Assembly: GCF_003610375.1 (NCBI RefSeq)
Contig: NZ_RAPZ01000012.1
Location: 62,001 to 126,000, forward strand
Reading direction: 5' to 3'
Length of the DNA stretch: 64,000 nucleotides
DNA from: Sphingomonas sp. PP-CC-1A-547
GTDB lineage: Bacteria > Pseudomonadota > Alphaproteobacteria > Sphingomonadales > Sphingomonadaceae
The notes beneath the pieces were generated by a model. That model searched no databases. It saw only the letters and a list, made by a program, of their open reading frames with translations, and had not been told where the DNA came from. The translations under genes and the position numbers were made by a program. Positions 24,726-33,034 of the stretch are shown here, one piece after another (the first letter of the stretch is position 1; each line of letters opens with the position of its first letter).

Positions 24726-27530
24726 ATGAGCCCGCCCCCTGCGACCGACCTGCGTGACCGATATGCCGACCAGGAAGCGAAGCTAACCCTTCTTCGGACG
24801 GTGCTGGCCAGCGAGATGGGTGGCCAATTCGGACCTCGCAAGGATGTCTTGTTTTCAGCCATCCAGACATCGCAGATGCCGATGATCCTCACCGATCCGC
24901 ATCAGCCGGATAACCCGATCATCTTCGCCAATCGTGCCTTTGCGTCACTGTCGGGCTACTCGGCCGACGAACTGATCGGCAAGAACTGCCGCTTTCTGCA
25001 GGGTACCGACACGGATCCGGAGAATGTCGCCAGGTTACGCGACGCCATAGCCGCGCGCGAACCGATCGCGGTCGACATCGTCAATTACCGGCGAGACGGG
25101 TCTGAGTTCATCAACGAGCTGTACGTAAGCCCCGTCAACGATCCGGACGGAAACCTGCTGTATTTCTTCGGCAGTCAGGTCGACGTCACGGCCTTCAGGT
25201 CGGCAAGCCAGCAGCTACTGTTGAGCGGTGAGAAATATCGCTCGATCTTCGAGGCCATTGATGAGGGCTTCTGCGTCATCGAATTCATCGACGGCCCGCA
25301 CGGTCCGTTGAGCGATTATGTCCATCTCGAAGCCAATGAGGCCTACGCACGCAATGCAGGAATCACCGACGTCGTGGGTCGGAACGTTCGCGATCTATTT
25401 CCGGACGAGGCGGATAGCTGGGTCGCCGTCTTTGGCGAGGTGCTGCGGACTGGCGAGCCGGCTCGCTTCGAACGCGAACTTGACGCTACCGGGCGCCATC
25501 TGGAACTGTCGGCTTTCCGCATCGAGCCTGCCGGCAACAACCAGGTCGCCGTCCTGTTCAAGGACGTCACCGCGCGCCGCCAGACGGAGAACGAACTCCG
25601 TGAATTGACCATACGCCTCGACGCGCTGGTCCGATCATCGACCGAGGTCCGCTATCTCATCAACGCGGACTGGACCGAGCTGGCAGAATTGTCCGGCGGC
25701 GGCTTCCTGGCGGATACGCCCGCCGCAAACGCCAACTGGCTCAACGACTATGTCCCGCCGGAAGGCCGGGATGCCGTGCGGGCCGAGTTCGAGCGTGCGA
25801 TCGAGGCTCGCGATACATACAGGATCGAACATCCGGTCTACCTGGCCGACGGATCGCTCGGATGGGCCCAGGTTCAGGCCGTGCCGCTGTTCGACGATCA
25901 TGGTGAAATCACCCATTGGTACGGCGCGGCATCCGACATCACCGACCGTCGCAAGGCGGAAGCCGAGCTTCATGAACTGGCAATCGAACTCAGCCATCTC
26001 AACGGCACACTCGAAGCGCAGGTTGCCGAGCGTACAGCCGAACGCGACCGCGTATGGCGTCTGTCGCGCGACATGTTGGGCGTTGCCGATACGCAAGGAC
26101 GCTGGACGAGCATCAACCCGGCATGGTCGCGTATCCTTGGCTGGAGCGAGGACATGTTCATCGGACGGACGTCCGAGTGGCTCGAGCATCCCGACGATCA
26201 TGAAAAGACTCGCGCCGAGATAGCGCGGCTCGCGGCCGGCCTGGAGACTGCGGCGTTCGAGAACCGCTTCCGGCACCGGGACGGGACCTATCTTTGGCTA
26301 TCCTGGACCGCGGCGCCGGAGAACGGTCTCCTCTATTGCGCGGGGCGTGATGTCACCGCCGAAAAGGAGCGTCAGATCGAGCTCGACGCGGCGCAGGATC
26401 AGCTTCGCCAAGCGCAGAAGGTCGAGGCGGTGGGGCACCTAACGGGCGGCGTGGCGCATGACTTCAACAACCTCCTCACCGTCATCCGTGGGTCGGTCGA
26501 TCTTCTGCGCCGGCCCAACCTGACGGACGAACGCCGCGAACGCTACATTCAGGCGATCGCGGAGACCGCTGATCGCGCGGCCAAATTGACGAACCAGCTG
26601 CTCGCCTTCGCGCGACGCCAGGCCCTGCTGCCCGAATCCTTCGACGCCCAGGAAAGCGTTCGGGTGCTGGCGGACATGGTGCGAACGCTTGCCGGTTCGC
26701 TCATAGAGGTCGCGTTGGAGTCGGCGTTCTGCCCCTGCCATATCCACGCCGATCGCAACCAGTTTGACACCGCGATCATCAACATGGCGGTAAACGCGCG
26801 CGATGCGATGAATGGCGACGGGCGTCTTACCATCCGTGTCGAGTCGGTCGACGGCATGCCGTCCGTGCGGTCGCACCCAGCCGTTGCCGGTGACTTCATC
26901 GCGATCTCGCTCACCGATACGGGCGAAGGCATTTCCGCCGATCGTATCGATCATATCTTCGAGCCGTTCTTCACGACCAAGGATGTCGGGAAAGGAACCG
27001 GGCTTGGGCTCAGCCAGGTGTTCGGCTTTGCCAAGCAATCGGGCGGCGAGGTCATGGTCGAAAGCGAGGTCGGCACCGGCACGACCTTCACGCTGTACCT
27101 GCCGCGCATGATGGGAGAGCAGACCGCGATCGTTCGCGACGACACCCCCCGGCAGGTCGCGTCGGGTGATGGCGCCTGCATTCTCGTCGTCGAAGACAAC
27201 CCACAGGTTGGCGAATTTGCCCGGTCGGCCTTGGCCGAACTCGGCTACACCACGGTGCTGGCCAAGGACGCCGCCCATGCGCTCGGCGAACTGGAAGCCG
27301 CGGCCGACCGGTTCGACGCCGTCTTCTCCGATGTCGTCATGCCCGGAATGTCAGGCATCGAATTGGGTCAGGCGATACGGATCCGATATCCCGGCCTGCC
27401 GGTGGTACTGACCAGCGGATACAGCAACGTGCTCGCGCAGGACAGCAGCCACGGGTTCGAACTGATCCATAAGCCCTACTCGATCGACCAGTTATCGAGT
27501 GTGCTACACCGGGTCATCGCGATGCGGTGA
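24726..27530 (+). CDS. LOV-domain hybrid histidine kinase, blue-light type
   Basis: A 934-residue soluble hybrid kinase. The N-terminal PAS is a LOV domain: GKNCRFLQG places the flavin-adduct Cys at residue 88, and the FGSQVDVT end near residue 155 is typical. Three more PAS domains follow (about 165-285, 295-425 and 440-560). Next come a HisKA-like segment with phospho-acceptor His578 (HLTGGVAHDFNNLLT), an ATPase with N (NMAVNARDAM), G1 (DTGEGI) and FEPFFTTKDVGKGTGLGL, and a receiver with Asp869 (FSDVVMPGMSG) and Lys in IHKPY. It is predicted to respond to blue light or redox; the output partner is unknown. No transmembrane segment. Confidence 0.92.
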   Translation: MSPPPATDLRDRYADQEAKLTLLRTVLASEMGGQFGPRKDVLFSAIQTSQMPMILTDPHQPDNPIIFANRAFASLSGYSADELIGKNCRFLQGTDTDPENVARLRDAIAAREPIAVDIVNYRRDGSEFINELYVSPVNDPDGNLLYFFGSQVDVTAFRSASQQLLLSGEKYRSIFEAIDEGFCVIEFIDGPHGPLSDYVHLEANEAYARNAGITDVVGRNVRDLFPDEADSWVAVFGEVLRTGEPARFERELDATGRHLELSAFRIEPAGNNQVAVLFKDVTARRQTENELRELTIRLDALVRSSTEVRYLINADWTELAELSGGGFLADTPAANANWLNDYVPPEGRDAVRAEFERAIEARDTYRIEHPVYLADGSLGWAQVQAVPLFDDHGEITHWYGAASDITDRRKAEAELHELAIELSHLNGTLEAQVAERTAERDRVWRLSRDMLGVADTQGRWTSINPAWSRILGWSEDMFIGRTSEWLEHPDDHEKTRAEIARLAAGLETAAFENRFRHRDGTYLWLSWTAAPENGLLYCAGRDVTAEKERQIELDAAQDQLRQAQKVEAVGHLTGGVAHDFNNLLTVIRGSVDLLRRPNLTDERRERYIQAIAETADRAAKLTNQLLAFARRQALLPESFDAQESVRVLADMVRTLAGSLIEVALESAFCPCHIHADRNQFDTAIINMAVNARDAMNGDGRLTIRVESVDGMPSVRSHPAVAGDFIAISLTDTGEGISADRIDHIFEPFFTTKDVGKGTGLGLSQVFGFAKQSGGEVMVESEVGTGTTFTLYLPRMMGEQTAIVRDDTPRQVASGDGACILVVEDNPQVGEFARSALAELGYTTVLAKDAAHALGELEAAADRFDAVFSDVVMPGMSGIELGQAIRIRYPGLPVVLTSGYSNVLAQDSSHGFELIHKPYSIDQLSSVLHRVIAMR

Positions 27531-27660
27531 TGCGATCATCTGACGGGGACTTGCACCGAGCGGGACGTGGACTTGCCTGTCTCGTTGCTACCGACAGTGC
27601 GCCGTACTGCCGATATTCACCACCGCATTGAGTCATATATTGGACAAGAGGTTCGGATAG

Positions 27661-27721
27661 CAGGCAAAAATCTGCGCGTTGCCTGTCGTTAGAGAGGTGG
27701 TAGTGGACCACTGGCGCACCT
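27661..27721. repeat. Two inverted repeats in the leader of the GAF kinase gene
   Basis: CAGGCAA (27661-27667) and TTGCCTG (27679-27685) form a perfect dyad around an 11-base loop. Just after it AGTGGACCACT (27702-27712) is a perfect palindrome inside an outer AGGTG...CACCT. They end about 20 bases before the TTG start of the next gene, so they could be operators or RNA hairpins that affect translation. Confidence 0.45.
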
Positions 27722-27742
27722 CCCAAGACAGAAACCGGACCA

Positions 27743-30232
27743 TTGGCAAACCTCGACGAGTTCAACGATTCCGAGCAGCACCGGCTGGCGGCGTTGGCGT
27801 GCTACGGCGTGATGGACTCGCCACGCGAACGATCGTTCGACGAACTGGCGGCGCTAACTGCCAAGCTCTGCGATGCCCCCATTGCCGTCGTGAACCTGGT
27901 CGGGGACGGCCGGCAGTTCTTCAAGGCGGAAGTCGGCCTCGGCGTGCGCGAGACGCCGCTCGAAAGTTCGTTCTGCGTCAAGGCGCTGCTGGAAGACGAT
28001 CTCCTCGTCGTTCCCGACCTGACCAAGGATCGCCGGTTCGACTGCAATCCCCTGGTCACCGGGGCCCCGCACATCCGTGCCTATGCCGGCGCGTTGCTCA
28101 AGACCGCGGACGGACTGGCGATCGGGACGCTCTGCGTCCTGGATCACCGAGCGCGGGAATTTACCGAACTCCAGCAGGAGACTCTGCTCGTCCTGGCGCG
28201 GCAGGTCATGGCACAGCTCGATCTGCGGCGCACCGTCGCGGACCGTGATCGCCGTTACGACGAGCTTCAGGTCAGCCGGGAGCAATTGACCCACAGCGAC
28301 GCGCGCTATCGTACGCTGTTCATCGAATCCGGGTTCTGCATCGTCGAGGTCGACCTTGGCGATGCAACAGCACCGATCGACTACCGCGTCATCGAGGCGA
28401 ACCCGGCCTTCTATCGCCAGACCGGCTTCGTCGAGGCGGTCCGGGGCCGTTGGTTGCGCGACGCGGTCCCCGATCTGGAGGAGCATTTCTACGAGATCTA
28501 CGGACGGGTCGCGCGGACCGGCGAACCGGTTCGCTTCGAGGAGGGCTCCGCGACGCTCGGTCGCTGGTTCGACGTCTACGCCTTTCGCGTTGGCGATGCG
28601 ACGGATCGTCGGGTCGCGATCCTGTTCAACGACATCTCCGCCCGCCGTGCGGCGGAGGAGGCATTGCGCGACCTCAACGAAACGCTCGAGGATCAGATCG
28701 ACAAGCGAACCGCCGAACGCGATCGGATGTGGGATACCTCGCCCGACCTGATGCTGATCATCGATTTCGACGGCGTCTTCCGTCGGGTGAATCCTGCGTG
28801 GGCGACGGTGCTTGGCTATAAGCACGACGAGCTGGTCGGACGTCATGTCAACGAGTTCGTCCTTCCAGACGATCATCAGGACACGGTCGACGCCTATCAG
28901 GCCGCGAAGGCTGGCGAGCAGCCCCATATCCAGAACCGCTATCGCCACAAGGACGGCTCGTTCCGATGGATCGCGTGGGTTGCCGCGCCCGCCGGCGACC
29001 TGACCTATGCGACGGGTCGGGATATCACCGCGGAGAAAGCGCGCGAGGCGGAACTCGCGCATACCCAGGATCAACTTCGCCAGGCGCAGAAGATGGAGGC
29101 GGTCGGGCAGCTTACCGGCGGGCTCGCGCATGATTTCAACAATCTGCTGACCGGCATGATGGGCAATCTCGAGTTGCTCCAGATGCGTGTCGCACGCGGG
29201 CGGCTCGACGATCTCGACCGCTTCGTGCTGGCGGCGCAGGGCGCAGGACGGCGCGCGGCATCGCTGACACAGCGCCTGCTGGCGTTCTCGCGACGCCAGA
29301 CGCTCGATCCGAAGCCCACCGAGGTGAACCGGTTGATCGCCGGCATGGAAGATCTGCTCCGCCGGACGGTCGGGCCCGCGATCGATATTGAGGTCGTCGG
29401 TGCGGGCGGCCTCTGGCCTGCGTGCATCGATGCGGGCCAGTTGGAAAACGCTCTCCTCAACCTCAGCATCAATGCCCGCGACGCCATGCCCGACGGTGGG
29501 CGGCTGACGATCGAGACCGCCAACAAATGGCTCGACGATCGCTCGGGCCGCGAACGCGATCTGCCGCCCGGCCAATATCTGTCGATCTGCGTCACCGACA
29601 CCGGCACCGGGATGAGTGCGGAAACCATCGAACGCGCGTTCGAACCGTTCTTCACGACCAAGCCGCTCGGCGAGGGTACTGGTCTGGGCTTGTCGATGAT
29701 CTACGGCTTTGCCCGCCAGTCCGAGGGCCAGGTCCGGATCTATTCCGAGCTGGGAATCGGAACGACGATCTGCATCTACCTGCCGCGCCACCACGGCGAT
29801 GCCGGTCTGCCTGAGCAGGAAGCCGCGATCGCTACCGCGACGACTGTGGGCAGAGGAACCGTTTTGGTCGTCGACGACGAAGCGACCATCCGTCATCTGA
29901 TCGACGAGGTTCTTAGCGAAGCGGGCTACACCGTGATCGGTGCGGGCGATGGTGCAGCCGGGCTCAAGATGCTGCAGGCAGGCACCCAGGTCGAACTCCT
30001 CATCACCGACGTTGGGCTGCCCAACGGCATGAACGGACGCCAGGTCGCCGATGCCGCGCGATCGTTGCGGCCGGGTCTGAAGGTGCTCTTCATCACCGGC
30101 TATGCCGAGAACGCCGCGGTCGGAAACGGCCATCTCGAACCCGGCATGGAGCTGTTGACGAAGCCGTTCACGCTGGAAGCGCTGACGGCCAAGGTCGCCG
30201 GGATGATGAAAGACGCCGCACGCTCTAGCTAG
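27743..30232 (+). CDS. GAF-PAS hybrid sensor histidine kinase
   Basis: An 829-residue soluble hybrid kinase. The GAF domain (about 10-160) is followed by two PAS domains (about 180-300 and 330-430), a HisKA-like segment with His463 (GQLTGGLAHDFNNLLTG), an ATPase (NLSINARDAM, DTGTGM, FEPFFTTKPLGEGTGLGL) and a receiver with Asp756 (LITDVGLPNG). The start is TTG; I kept it because the first residues (LDEFNDSEQHRLAALACYGV) match the typical GAF-sensor beginning, although no Shine-Dalgarno is visible. The kinase core and the DQLRQAQK linker closely resemble those of the preceding LOV kinase, so the pair may have arisen by duplication. Confidence 0.9.
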   Translation: MANLDEFNDSEQHRLAALACYGVMDSPRERSFDELAALTAKLCDAPIAVVNLVGDGRQFFKAEVGLGVRETPLESSFCVKALLEDDLLVVPDLTKDRRFDCNPLVTGAPHIRAYAGALLKTADGLAIGTLCVLDHRAREFTELQQETLLVLARQVMAQLDLRRTVADRDRRYDELQVSREQLTHSDARYRTLFIESGFCIVEVDLGDATAPIDYRVIEANPAFYRQTGFVEAVRGRWLRDAVPDLEEHFYEIYGRVARTGEPVRFEEGSATLGRWFDVYAFRVGDATDRRVAILFNDISARRAAEEALRDLNETLEDQIDKRTAERDRMWDTSPDLMLIIDFDGVFRRVNPAWATVLGYKHDELVGRHVNEFVLPDDHQDTVDAYQAAKAGEQPHIQNRYRHKDGSFRWIAWVAAPAGDLTYATGRDITAEKAREAELAHTQDQLRQAQKMEAVGQLTGGLAHDFNNLLTGMMGNLELLQMRVARGRLDDLDRFVLAAQGAGRRAASLTQRLLAFSRRQTLDPKPTEVNRLIAGMEDLLRRTVGPAIDIEVVGAGGLWPACIDAGQLENALLNLSINARDAMPDGGRLTIETANKWLDDRSGRERDLPPGQYLSICVTDTGTGMSAETIERAFEPFFTTKPLGEGTGLGLSMIYGFARQSEGQVRIYSELGIGTTICIYLPRHHGDAGLPEQEAAIATATTVGRGTVLVVDDEATIRHLIDEVLSEAGYTVIGAGDGAAGLKMLQAGTQVELLITDVGLPNGMNGRQVADAARSLRPGLKVLFITGYAENAAVGNGHLEPGMELLTKPFTLEALTAKVAGMMKDAARSS

Positions 30233-30250
30233 GATCGTGCGGGCATGCCG

Positions 30251-30931
30251 CTATCGTCCGGCTGCGATCGCGCGTGCCACCTCACCGACGTCGCTCGCAA
30301 CCAGCGTCGGCTGCGGAATGCCGTCCAGGACGAGGGGCGCGTTCACGCCGCGCGTGACCAAGGCGGCCTTCCATCCGAACGCCTGTGCACCGATCGTGTC
30401 CCATGTGTGTGCCGCGATCAGCCAGGTCGTGTCCGGTGTTGCCGCCATGGTATCCTGTACCAGTTGGTACGTTGCCGGCGTCGGCTTGAAGCGCTGCACG
30501 GTATCGACCGTAAACCGCTGGTCGAACATCGACCCCAGACCGGCCCGGTCGAGCACATCGGGCCCGGCACTTTTCGGCGAGTTGGTAAGCGTGACGATCG
30601 AGAACCCCGCGTCTTTCAACATGGCCAGACCGGCAGCGACATCGGCATGTACCGGCATATCCGTCATCAGCGCACCAAGCTGACGCACATGATCGTCCGT
30701 CACCGCAACGCCGTGGATCTGGCCAAGCATGCGCAAGACACCGCCGCCCAGCTTGCCGAACGGGACGTAAGGCCCGGCCAGCGACAGCGCCTCCGAATAC
30801 AGGATTAGCTGCGCAAACCATTCCCGCATTCGGCCAGGGGCTGCGAAAATGTCGGCGAAGAGAGGCTCGAGAATGTTTATATCGAGCAACGTCTCATTGA
30901 CGTCGAATACGATCAAAGGTCGATCGGTCAT
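30251..30931 (-). CDS. Haloacid dehalogenase, type II
   Basis: A 226-residue L-2-haloacid dehalogenase-type HAD protein. The nucleophile Asp is in IVFDVNETLLDI near residue 10, motif II is VTLTNSPKS near residue 112, the Lys is in RFKPTPATY near residue 148, and the acidic motif is VASDVGEVARA near the end. The ASP-Trp type sequence WLIAAHTWDTIGAQAFGW is characteristic of this subfamily. It removes halide from short-chain 2-haloacids, but many genomic homologues act on other substrates. An ATG 11 codons upstream is in frame, but the chosen start (MTDRPLIVFD) fits the family. It is convergent with the kinase gene. Confidence 0.9.
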   Translation of the reverse strand: MTDRPLIVFDVNETLLDINILEPLFADIFAAPGRMREWFAQLILYSEALSLAGPYVPFGKLGGGVLRMLGQIHGVAVTDDHVRQLGALMTDMPVHADVAAGLAMLKDAGFSIVTLTNSPKSAGPDVLDRAGLGSMFDQRFTVDTVQRFKPTPATYQLVQDTMAATPDTTWLIAAHTWDTIGAQAFGWKAALVTRGVNAPLVLDGIPQPTLVASDVGEVARAIAAGR

Positions 30932-31127
30932 TTTGCGTCGGTCCCTGGGAAAACAATTCAGCATGCACCCTCACCCAACGATCGTCGGACGTGTCCCGAT
31001 CCATGATCCACGGTCGATCGACATCGCAACATCCTGATCTTGTGGCACAATCTGCAAAGTTCGGTGTTAGACCCCTGCGTGTCGAATGCATCGACCCGCC
31101 CGTTCAACGCCGAACACAGGAACTGCT

Positions 31128-31832
31128 ATGTCGGGCAAGGTCGTCATCGTCACGGGGGCATCGCAAGGGTTGGGAGAAGGCATCGCCCGCGGCTACCGCG
31201 AGCGCGGCTGGCGCGTCGTCGGCGTGTCGCGCAGCATCGCCCCCGCGGACGAGCCCGATTGGCTCACCGTGGCAGGCGACGTCGGTGATCCGGCGGCTGC
31301 GGAAGCGGTAGCGGCCCGAACACTCGACCGGTTCGGCAGGATCGACACGCTGGTCAACAATGCCGGCGTATTCATCGGCGAGGCGTTCACCGACTATTCC
31401 GATGAGCAGTATCGACAGATTCTCGCGACCAACCTCGATGGCTTCTTCCACATGACGCGGCACGCGCTGCCTGCGATGGTGCGCAATGGCGGCGGTCACG
31501 TCGTCCAGATCGTTACGACGCTTGCCGAGCACGCCAATGCAGAGTTTCCTTCGGTCCTCGCCTCGCTGACCAAAGGTGGCCTTGCCGCTGCAACGCGCAG
31601 CCTGGCGATCGAATATGCCGCGCGCGGTATCCGCGCGAACGCGATTTCGCCCGGGATCATGGAGACGCCGATGCATCCAGCCGAGACGCGTGCCAAGCTC
31701 GGCAAATATCACCCGCTTGGCCGAATGGGCACCGTCGCCGACGTGGTGCAGGCCATTCTCTACCTGGAGGACGCCAAGTTCGTGACTGGTGAAATCCTGC
31801 ACGTGGACGGTGGGCAGGTTGCGGGCCACTAG
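31128..31832 (+). CDS. SDR-family oxidoreductase lacking the catalytic Tyr
   Basis: A 234-residue short-chain dehydrogenase/reductase. The cofactor motif is GASQGLG (10-16), NNAG is at 77-80 and the active-site Lys149 is kept (ASLTKGGLAAATRSLA). In a classical SDR a Tyr sits four residues before the Lys, but here it is Ala145, and the expected Ser region reads IVTTLAEH (Thr). This suggests altered or absent catalysis, or a divergent SDR group with a different mechanism. The ATG has a CAGGAA ribosome-binding site at 31117-31122. Immediately downstream lies a broken aldo-keto reductase. Confidence 0.85.
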   Translation: MSGKVVIVTGASQGLGEGIARGYRERGWRVVGVSRSIAPADEPDWLTVAGDVGDPAAAEAVAARTLDRFGRIDTLVNNAGVFIGEAFTDYSDEQYRQILATNLDGFFHMTRHALPAMVRNGGGHVVQIVTTLAEHANAEFPSVLASLTKGGLAAATRSLAIEYAARGIRANAISPGIMETPMHPAETRAKLGKYHPLGRMGTVADVVQAILYLEDAKFVTGEILHVDGGQVAGH

Positions 31833-31855
31833 GACGCCGGCAAGAGACCGTCAGG

Positions 31856-32105
31856 TTGCCGCTAGCTAGCACGACGCCCGCGATCCTCGACGAGGTGGCT
31901 CGGATCAAGATCATCGCGGATCGTCACGGTGTGAGCATGAAGGCCGCCGGTCTCCGGTTTCCGCTGGCGAACCCGGCGGTGGCGGCCGTCATTCCCGGTG
32001 CCAGCCAGCCGAGCAGGCTCGCCGAGGATCGGGCAGCTCCCCGAGATCATACCCCGCGCATTCTCGCAGGACGTTAGTCATGCTGGTCTGGTCGATCCTG
32101 GCTAG
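31856..32105 (+). pseudogene. Aldo/keto reductase C-terminal remnant, frameshifted
   Basis: Translation gives ARIKIIADRHGVSMKAAGLR followed by FPLANPAVAAVIPGASQPSR, which matches the C-terminal cofactor-binding end of D-threo-aldose/L-fucose dehydrogenase-type aldo-keto reductases (typically AHPAVASVIPGA). Around 32025-32037 the frame shifts by one base, and the next frame continues the family pattern as LPEIIPRAFSQDVSHAGLVD before a stop at 32103-32105. The N-terminal two thirds of the gene is missing. It sits 23 bases after the SDR gene. Confidence 0.7.
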
Positions 32106-32133
32106 GACGTGGCGTCGCGCGCATCAGATCCGA

Positions 32134-32955
32134 TCAGATCGCCTCGAACGCCAGCGTCACCGTGAAGCTCGAATACGCATCCGCCGCGCCCGGCGTAGCT
32201 GCGCGGTGCCGCACGAGCATCAGGTACCGCCCGGCATCGGACGGGGTCAGCGTCACCTTGCCGGCCTTGTCGCTGTTCACAGTCGCGACCTGCTTGCGTC
32301 CGTCATAGAACCCCGCCTCGCGGAACAGCGTCACGGGTTCGCCGGCGAGCGGCTTGCCCTCGTACAGGATTTCGAACGTGGCCGCTGAACCCGGCGCATA
32401 GCTGCTCGGATCGCCGAGCGGGTGGATTTCCAGCGCTTTGCCGCGCGCCGCCAGCGCACCCGAGGCGCCGGGCTTGCCGCGCACCACATAGGCGTCGGCC
32501 AGCGTCGTGCTGCGCACGTCGACTGACGTCGCGCCGGGCGGAGGCGTCTTGCCTTCGCCGACGATCGTCCAGGCCTCGCCGATCCGGTACATCTTGCTCA
32601 GACGGCCGATCCGCTGCCCCGACGACAGCCGGTACACGCCGTCCGCCGGTAGCACGGCCTCGACGATCGCCTGGTCCGTGGTCAGCGTCGGTGCGGCCAG
32701 CTTGGCGGTCTTTCCATCGGGCCCGGTGATCTCGAACGGCGCGTCCTTCATCGCAATCTCAGGCCGGAAGGCGTCTTCGGTGAACGATGCTTGGAGCGTG
32801 ACGCGATCACGTCCCGCCGCGTCGAATACGCTCGGCAGCACATACGGCATATGCGCCGCCGACGGCCCCGACACGAGGGCAAGTGCGGTAGCGATAGCAG
32901 GAGCCAGAGCCCCGGTCGCTCGCGCCGTCCGCCAATTTCCCCTGGTCTTCGTCAT
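32134..32955 (-). CDS. DUF4198 periplasmic protein of an iron/heme locus
   Basis: A 273-residue exported protein with an N-terminal signal (ATALALVSGPSAAHMPYVLP) and an Ig-like/beta-rich mature part typical of DUF4198, sometimes described as nickel or iron uptake-associated. Features are HMPYVLPSVFDAAGRD near the mature N-terminus, EIHPLGDPSSYAPGSAATFE and VTLFREAGFYDG, and the SDAGRYLMLVRHRA end. The start has a good AAGGAG site at 32963-32968. A Fur-like box separates it from the divergent TonB receptor gene. A metal-binding role is inference. Confidence 0.85.
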   Translation of the reverse strand: MTKTRGNWRTARATGALAPAIATALALVSGPSAAHMPYVLPSVFDAAGRDRVTLQASFTEDAFRPEIAMKDAPFEITGPDGKTAKLAAPTLTTDQAIVEAVLPADGVYRLSSGQRIGRLSKMYRIGEAWTIVGEGKTPPPGATSVDVRSTTLADAYVVRGKPGASGALAARGKALEIHPLGDPSSYAPGSAATFEILYEGKPLAGEPVTLFREAGFYDGRKQVATVNSDKAGKVTLTPSDAGRYLMLVRHRAATPGAADAYSSFTVTLAFEAI

Positions 32956-32981
32956 CACGATGCTCCTTTTCGATGGCACTT

Positions 32982-33000
32982 GATAACGAGAATGATTCTC
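32982..33000. promoter_or_regulatory. Fur-box-like operator
   Basis: GATAACGAGAATGATTCTC matches the classical 19-base Fur consensus GATAATGATAATCATTATC at 15 of 19 positions. Its core GAGAATGATTCTC is a dyad around a central base. It is 26 bases from the DUF4198 start and 34 bases from the TonB receptor start, so Fur could repress both divergent genes. Confidence 0.7.
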
Positions 33001-33034
33001 ACTAGCAAGCCGGCAGACCGTGGGGACAACGAAC

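Noticed and set aside
27854..30133. 759-codon minus-strand frame opposite the GAF kinase
   Set aside because: The plus strand encodes a complete kinase with all catalytic motifs; the mirror frame does not.
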